NCBI RefSeq assembly: GCF_000340215.1
Contig: NW_006921538.1
Location: 1,984,001 to 2,048,000 of the forward strand
Direction: 5' to 3'
Origin: Pseudocercospora fijiensis CIRAD86
Taxonomy: Eukaryota; Ascomycota; Dothideomycetes; Mycosphaerellales; Mycosphaerellaceae
DNA length: 64,000 nt
Positions 58,687-64,000 of this stretch are shown here, piece after piece. A model generated the notes under the pieces. That model was given only the letters and a program-made list of their open reading frames with translations, was not told the DNA's origin and made no database searches. A program made the translations under genes and the position numbers. The number at the start of each line of letters is the position of its first letter. The first letter of the stretch is position 1.

Positions 58687-59916
58687 ATGTCAGATCACGT
58701 CCAGGACAGCAACAAACCTCTACGCGAAGATCCAAGCAAAACCTTCAACTATCCCTGGGCCGCCGCACCAGACATAATCCGCTCAAACCAAAAAGACGCC
58801 TACTTCCAATCCATCCTCCTAACCCAACTCTCCTCCGTAATCCGCTCCCTATACGGAACCCGCTCCGAACACAAATGGTCCAACGAAGCCACAATCTTCA
58901 CCGAACTCCTCTACCTATCCCTAACCACCTTCATCGGCAACAGAACCCTGGGCGAAGAATACTGCGACATAGTGCAAATCGAAGACGACACAAATCGCCT
59001 CCCCTCCCTACCTCGAAGATCCGGATACATCCTCTCCAGCATCCTTCTCCCCTACGCCTTAAAAACCTTCCTACCCGCATTCCGAAAACGTTTACGTGCC
59101 AAACTAGAAAAAACGTTAAAAAAAGCAGCCCATCATCACAACAGACGTCGTCTCTCAAATCCAGCAGAAAACCGCACCAACAAAAATCCACCGCCGAAAA
59201 ACGTTCATAAATTTCAAGAATACATTCTCAAAAATCTCGACTCTCTGACTTCGCCCGCACCCGTGTATGCGGTGAGTTTGGCGGTGTTTTATTTCACGGG
59301 AGCGTATTACCAACTCAGCAAACGGGTGTTTGGGTTGAGATATGTGTTTACGCGAAAATTGACGGAAGGGGATCAGAGGGCGGGGTATGAAGTTCTGGGG
59401 GTTCTTTTGGTTGTGCAGATGGTTGTGCAGGGGTATTTGCATTTGAGGAGTACGTATCAGAATATCCAGACGACGACGACGACGGCGGCGGCGGCGGCGG
59501 ATGTGAATGTGCAGAATTCTGGTCTTCTTCTTCGAGAAGGAGGAGGCGGTGGGACGGATGAAGGCATTGAGTTTGAGACAGAAAATCACTTCACGACCCC
59601 CCTCCTCTTCGAAACAAACCCGCAAGGTCTGGATCCAGAAGTGATCAAACGCCGAATCTCACAAGTCACACATACCCCTTCCGTGGCGTCAGGACATCGC
59701 TACGATCTCAAAAACTCGGAAGTCATGCAATGGATTGAAAGTGGACAGCAGAGGAAATGCACGTTGTGTTTAGAAGCGATGAAGGATCCTGCGACGACAC
59801 CGTGCGGACATGTTTTTTGCTGGAGTTGTGTGACGGATTGGTTGAGGGAGCAGCCGATGTGTCCGCTTTGTAGGCAGGGGGCGCTGGTGCAGCATGTTTT
59901 GCCGTTGAGGGGGTGA
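58687..59916 (+). CDS. PEX10: Peroxisomal RING E3 ligase Pex10, 409 aa
   Basis: N-terminal Pex2/Pex12-type domain: WAAAPDIIRSNQKDAYFQSI, LLTQLSSVIRSLYGTR, then EATIFTELLYLSLTTFIGNR and TLGEEYCDIVQIE. Membrane-embedded segments follow (about residues 115-135 and 190-260). A C-terminal C3HC4 RING is complete: CTLCLEAMKDPATTPCGHVF, CWSCVTDWLREQPMCPLC (about 358-396). Pex10 works with Pex2 and Pex12 as a peroxisome-membrane ubiquitin ligase recycling the import receptor Pex5. Positions 265-300 contain an alanine run and a Gly/Asp insertion (EGGGGGTDEG), probably a disordered linker. No introns. The start lies right after CAAG, with no competing upstream ATG in frame. Confidence 0.93.
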   Translation: MSDHVQDSNKPLREDPSKTFNYPWAAAPDIIRSNQKDAYFQSILLTQLSSVIRSLYGTRSEHKWSNEATIFTELLYLSLTTFIGNRTLGEEYCDIVQIEDDTNRLPSLPRRSGYILSSILLPYALKTFLPAFRKRLRAKLEKTLKKAAHHHNRRRLSNPAENRTNKNPPPKNVHKFQEYILKNLDSLTSPAPVYAVSLAVFYFTGAYYQLSKRVFGLRYVFTRKLTEGDQRAGYEVLGVLLVVQMVVQGYLHLRSTYQNIQTTTTTAAAAADVNVQNSGLLLREGGGGGTDEGIEFETENHFTTPLLFETNPQGLDPEVIKRRISQVTHTPSVASGHRYDLKNSEVMQWIESGQQRKCTLCLEAMKDPATTPCGHVFCWSCVTDWLREQPMCPLCRQGALVQHVLPLRG

Positions 59917-61007
59917 GAGGATGGAAGGAGGGAATTTTTAAGGTTGGAGAAGGGCTGCGAGTTGTATGTAGAGAAGTAAGTAGTCGATGTGACAATGCTA
60001 TGACAATCCTGATGAAGATTTCTTGATGTCGCGATGACTTGCCCTCTGCTAAGTAGGGTAGGGTAGGCGCGGAATGCTCTCTTCAATTACCTCTCGCCAA
60101 TCTTCGTACGTTTAAGCAGATGAAAGTGCTTGACAAATCCCCAGGCTTGCGATTCCGAAGCACATGATCTACCCACCCACCCTTGAATATCAGCCCTGCC
60201 TCGCACTTTTCCTCCCTGGCATCCTCAGCACCCTCCATGAACAACACATAGTAGGTAGAGTTGATCAACGCTATACCTACTTCCTAGTCAACTGGATTAG
60301 TGCTCCAATCTGCTAAATCAGCATCGCTCTATTCCAGTGTTCCTAGGTAGCTGTGCTCATCAAAGTTCTTAGACACACTTGCATTGCAGGGTAGCGTTAA
60401 AAGGCATAAAAGAGCCTAAGTATATGCGTAGCCTCATCACAAAGAATCATGAAATTTCTTCTTTCCTCGCTAACTCTCTCACGGATCATTATCCATTATG
60501 CATTATCATCTCATCCCATCCCACCCTATCCATCACAATCCTTCACAATCCTTCACAATCCGATCCACGAAGCAATATCGCACATCGCATAAGCGTCGTA
60601 CTCAATAGATGTAAATACACACACACACTCACTCAAGCGATCTCAAGCGAAAACCTCGGAGGAGCTGTATTCGCTCTCTTCCTGAGGCTAGAAATCCTCG
60701 TTTTAATCCCCGTCATAAGCGGTTGCCATTTGACAACGCCGAAAACCTCACCACGACCCTCGCCGGCGAGGATCTCAAACGCGCCGTCTAGATTCTGCCA
60801 ATGCGCTTTGGCTCGGGCTTTGAAAGAGCGGGAGCGATTGATGGATCGCTCACGAATGGTCTTGATTCCTGATCGGTTGCTTGCGCGGCCGGTGAGGAGG
60901 CCATCGCGATCACGATCTCGGTGGGAATGCGAGCGTCTACGTCCTAGGAGGTCATTGATGTCCGGTAAAAGGTCAAGTTCTTCTTCCTGTGGCGATGCTT
61001 CGAAATT
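59917..61007. other. Intergenic region, convergent 3' ends of PEX10 and the ArfGAP gene
   Basis: About 1.1 kb. Short repeats CATCCCATCCCACCCTATCC and CACAATCCTTCACAATCC (60,505-60,560) and CACACACACACTCACTC (near 60,617) are present. A plus-strand frame 60,379-61,455 is antisense to the ArfGAP gene and has no protein-like features. The short minus-strand frame 60,083-60,268 is unassigned. Confidence 0.5.
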
Positions 61008-64000
61008 CTATTTCCTTACTAATCCTTCCATAACGTCTGATGTTCTGCTTTTGGGTCTCCCTGTGCTATTCCGGTTCAGGAGCTTTTCGCGATCGCGGGA
61101 GAGGCTGCCTGGCGAGGACCCCTGTATCGAACTTGGCAGAGCGGTGAGGTTGTCGCCATTGGCCTCCTTGCCAGCACTGACATGGGACTTGCCAAGCTTC
61201 AGCTCATTCTTGAGTTCAATGTACATCTTGGCTGCGTCGGAAAGTGGGAACGGCGACGGCTCAGTTGGGATGTCTGATCCATTCTGCAGAAGCAGCTCAG
61301 CAACAGCAAAGGCCTTTCGTGGGCGTGGGCTGTTTGGTCGTGGAGGCGCTATCGGCGCCGAGCCAGGAGGAGTCCGGATGGATGCGGAAAGCGAGGAGGA
61401 ATGCGACGGTAGACTTGCAGGTGACGCCGGATCTGCTGCAGCCAAGGCAAGATAAAGAGCATGTGTCGACCTCACGCGGTCATGCGCATTCGGGTTCGCT
61501 TTCAGTGCCAGAGCATGCAGCACGTTCTGAATGTCATTCTTCTTGATACTAGTAAGCAGATGATCGTCCGGTGCCTGGCCCGAAGCTGGAGGTTGTACAT
61601 AGGTACGGTCGCTATATTTAGCAGTGATAAAGTGGAGGCGCTGTTCTCTTGTCGAATGCGGCGACGGCTTCAAAAATCGGTCGAGCTTAGCTTCCCAGAT
61701 CATGTTGCTCACGCGGTTGCCAATCAAGAGTAGAACTTCGATGATATCTTGGGTGAAGACTTGCGTGTCCAGTGTGAGCGATCTGACCTTGGAGATATGT
61801 GTGCCGAGCGATCGATGTATGCCACTGCATTCAATGCATAGTAAGACGCCAAGATTGATTGAGCACCAGTCCACCTTGGCATCAGAGCCACAGTCAGCGC
61901 AGACCTTGTTGCCTTCATCGGCATTTCGTATGCGCTGCAGAAGAGCGGATGGCTCAGGCTCGCTTTCTGCGCGTTTGTAAGCGGGCTTGTCACCGGTTGT
62001 GGCATGTCTGTTGACAGCAGAGGCAGCTGCGTTCCTGTTAGGATTCGACACCTGTCTGTGGCCAGAGAATGACGAGCTTTTGCCGGTCAGCACGGCCGCG
62101 ATGTCCTTTCGATGCGATGTCTGCGAAGACGATGGCGATGCGGGCAGCTGCTGATTCTTATTCTCGAAAGCGCTTTGCAAGGCGTTGTTGATGGCAGCAA
62201 TCCATGATCGCATGTCGTCCTCGGAAGGCGCCTGGTACACTCGCGTGAATTGGGGCGTGATGACTTCGAAGCAGAAACGCCGATCGGAGCTACGTGCTTC
62301 TCGCACAGACGCCATGCGCAAGTCGATCGGATCCATGTGCAGGTCCAGCTTCTCCTTCCAGTTGACGTATTCTGAGAGCCTGCCCTGATCCAGCACAATC
62401 CAGTATTTGTGCCATCCTGGTTTCGTCAGGCCTTTCGGGTCGACGTGACTGCCAGGCCTGCTCAGCGCCCACAGGAGACCCTCTTTCCGTTGAGGCCCGC
62501 CATTGAGACTTGCAGCGCTGTTGTCTTCAAGATCTCGAATGCCCTTGAACCTGCTGTTCGGACTCGATGACAACGCTGCGGCATTGCTTGCAGGCGTGTT
62601 GAGCATGCCATTTGCCGGTGCCTGGACAGCAAGGTCGCTCGCGTTGGGAGGTGATTGCGACAGCATCACGGCTCCACTAATGCTGCCCGTCCGATGTGAT
62701 GCATACTCGCCCGGTCGCATGGAGTCTCTCACGGATGTCGAGTAGGACAGGCCGCCAGGTGGCACAACGTTGCCGTCTTCGCTGACAAGCTTGCTGCTGG
62801 TTTCCAGCATGCGACGTTTCTCTTCTCGCTCCTTCCGTTGAAGTTGGAAGTCCTGATCCGCGATCTTGACTTCTGCAACGAGTGCATCGAGTTGAGGAAC
62901 CATCTCCTCCACCTTCTTCGCAGTGGCCAGATAGCTCTTCGTCTGCGCGTCTGCATATTTCGTCAAATGTGAAAGTACTTCCTGATCTTTGCGACCGCCA
63001 TGCAAGTCGTGCATGAAGCTGGAGTAGTCAAACCGCTTGAGCTCAAACGTCCTTCGCTTCGTCTGGTACTTTTCGTCACTCTGCTTGACCTTCTTCTCTT
63101 TCAGCGACTCGGATCGCTGGCCAAGATACTTGCCAACATAGGCGTAGTATTCTTTGCTTTCTTCGTCGAACTCCCGCTTCTTGTCATCTGCACGCTTGAG
63201 CTCGAAATTATACAGCTTGCTCACCGGGTCAATGATAAGTCGCTGCAAGTTGGTGGTGTTTTGCTTCTCGTACGACAAGATTTCCTTGGCGATCTTCTCA
63301 AAGTAGTGGTCAAGCGCCGGCTGAACGGCATTCGCATTCGATGTGGATGCTTCTTTCAAAGCTTGTGTAAAGTCGAAAACGGCTTGATTGCATGCTTGCT
63401 GTGCTTGCACGGCAGCTTCAGCCGTCTTCAGCACCTTCTTCATGCGCAATCTCATGTGTCCGGTCTTCTGCTCCAAAGATCTCATCGTCGCTCGGAAAAG
63501 CGGCCCATCCTCGTTAAGCGACGGGTCCTCGCCGGGTTTGCATGTCGCAATGTCCACTTTCACAGGTGCTGCCGTATTTGTCAATGTGGGCACCAGACCA
63601 AGACCATTCTCCGGAATGGGCTCGAATCCAGGCGACTGTGGCTCTTTATAATCTTTATAGCTGCCTTCGCCCTCGGAGTCGCTGACATTGCTGACGCGAG
63701 ATTCAATTGACTGTGTCGAAGGAATGCGTAGTCTTTGTGGTACATCCAGTCGGGGAGACTTGGGTGCAATGCTCATAAGCTTATTTGTGTTTTGCACCCA
63801 AAAGCTAAAGCTTGCAAGCGTTTCCAGCTTATGTGAGCGCTGGTTATACTCCACGAAACTGCAGCTGTTGCGCCATCCTCCACCCCGATCTTCTGACGGC
63901 TTCGGCGGTCTCCATTTCCACGTCCACGTGAATTGTGCACTGGCATTGCCACCGGTCGAGTAGTCGCCTATTAGCTGCACATTGGGATTTTTGTGCAAGT
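61008..64000 (-). CDS. ASAP-type ArfGAP: BAR, PH, ArfGAP zinc finger, ankyrin; N-terminus beyond window
   Basis: The minus-strand frame is open to the window edge; relatives have more N-terminal sequence, so the M at 63,998 is not taken as the start. Order in the visible 996 residues: FVEYN...LASFSFWVQNTNKL region (45-75); BAR domain about 165-385 (RATMRSLEQKTGHMRLRMKK, FDYSSFMHDLHGGRKDQEVL); PH about 500-612 (KEGLLWALSRPGSH, HKYWIVLDQGRLSEY, RSWIAAINNAL); ArfGAP about 690-810 with zinc ligands in CADCGSDAKVDWCSINLGV and LLCIECSGIHRSLG, the latter with the catalytic Arg; a weak ankyrin stretch (SIKKNDIQNVLHALALKANP); a Ser/Pro-rich tail. These proteins bind curved membranes and phosphoinositides and stimulate GTP hydrolysis by Arf in endocytic and secretory traffic. 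Intact in the window. Confidence 0.92.
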   Translation of the reverse strand, partial: LHKNPNVQLIGDYSTGGNASAQFTWTWKWRPPKPSEDRGGGWRNSCSFVEYNQRSHKLETLASFSFWVQNTNKLMSIAPKSPRLDVPQRLRIPSTQSIESRVSNVSDSEGEGSYKDYKEPQSPGFEPIPENGLGLVPTLTNTAAPVKVDIATCKPGEDPSLNEDGPLFRATMRSLEQKTGHMRLRMKKVLKTAEAAVQAQQACNQAVFDFTQALKEASTSNANAVQPALDHYFEKIAKEILSYEKQNTTNLQRLIIDPVSKLYNFELKRADDKKREFDEESKEYYAYVGKYLGQRSESLKEKKVKQSDEKYQTKRRTFELKRFDYSSFMHDLHGGRKDQEVLSHLTKYADAQTKSYLATAKKVEEMVPQLDALVAEVKIADQDFQLQRKEREEKRRMLETSSKLVSEDGNVVPPGGLSYSTSVRDSMRPGEYASHRTGSISGAVMLSQSPPNASDLAVQAPANGMLNTPASNAAALSSSPNSRFKGIRDLEDNSAASLNGGPQRKEGLLWALSRPGSHVDPKGLTKPGWHKYWIVLDQGRLSEYVNWKEKLDLHMDPIDLRMASVREARSSDRRFCFEVITPQFTRVYQAPSEDDMRSWIAAINNALQSAFENKNQQLPASPSSSQTSHRKDIAAVLTGKSSSFSGHRQVSNPNRNAAASAVNRHATTGDKPAYKRAESEPEPSALLQRIRNADEGNKVCADCGSDAKVDWCSINLGVLLCIECSGIHRSLGTHISKVRSLTLDTQVFTQDIIEVLLLIGNRVSNMIWEAKLDRFLKPSPHSTREQRLHFITAKYSDRTYVQPPASGQAPDDHLLTSIKKNDIQNVLHALALKANPNAHDRVRSTHALYLALAAADPASPASLPSHSSSLSASIRTPPGSAPIAPPRPNSPRPRKAFAVAELLLQNGSDIPTEPSPFPLSDAAKMYIELKNELKLGKSHVSAGKEANGDNLTALPSSIQGSSPGSLSRDREKLLNRNSTGRPKSRTSDVMEGLVRK

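Noticed and set aside
60379..61455. 358-codon plus-strand ORF
   Set aside because: Lies antisense to the 3' part of the ArfGAP gene and intergenic DNA; sequence is Ser/Arg-rich without domain character.

Overview
The window looks like a chromosome segment of a filamentous ascomycete (Pezizomycotina; Dothideomycetes is my guess). The evidence is short introns of 51-68 bp with branch points close to CTAAC, a class II hydrophobin-like gene, a fungal PEX10 and an ASAP-type ArfGAP. There is also heavy damage of the kind made by repeat-induced point mutation (RIP): in long stretches CpA and TpG have nearly vanished in favour of TpA while CpG remains, so old reading frames are full of TAG and TAA. 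The species call is inference.

Layout. From 1 to about 31,980 everything is RIP-damaged repeat. It holds a Tc1/mariner relic, a complete Ty3/Gypsy chromovirus with 5-bp target duplications (1158-8333), intron-rich gene relics (about 8.9-12.9, 14.9-17.2 and 30.3-31.9 kb), a ~506-bp satellite (13.1-14.8 kb), a ~72-copy TAC microsatellite and a ruined Argonaute gene (about 19.7-21.8 kb). Directly after the Argonaute relic lies a ~6.8-kb imperfect palindrome (21.86-28.69 kb). A truncated membrane-protein gene (32,030-32,929) follows, pressed against a complete PIF/Harbinger transposon (32,949-36,521).

From 37,470 to 48,556 lies one F-box/ankyrin host gene cut into three blocks by two transposons: a Ty1/Copia retroelement (39,022-44,346, target duplication GTTTT) and a piggyBac element (44,908-48,434, target duplication TTAA). 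Leaving out both elements, one copy of each target duplication and one 51-bp intron gives a single 725-codon reading frame, stop included. Both insertions therefore look clean and the gene was whole before them.

From 48.5 to 52.3 kb is a transition zone. It has the hydrophobin-like gene, a doubtful small cysteine-rich ORF, and a secreted-protein pseudogene whose three in-frame TAG codons all fit CAG to TAG, that is, leaked RIP. From 52.5 kb to the end the window is ordinary gene-dense chromosome: a DUF2786-like protein, PNO1 (40S ribosome assembly) divergent from the proteasome beta-6 subunit PRE7, a GPI-type wall protein with internal repeats, PEX10 (peroxisomal ubiquitin ligase) and the C-terminal ~996 residues of a BAR-PH-ArfGAP-ankyrin protein running off the right edge.

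The most notable combination is a RIP-killed Argonaute relic (an RNA-silencing gene) lying against a multi-kilobase palindrome able in principle to yield hairpin RNA. This juxtaposition is observed; any functional link is speculation.
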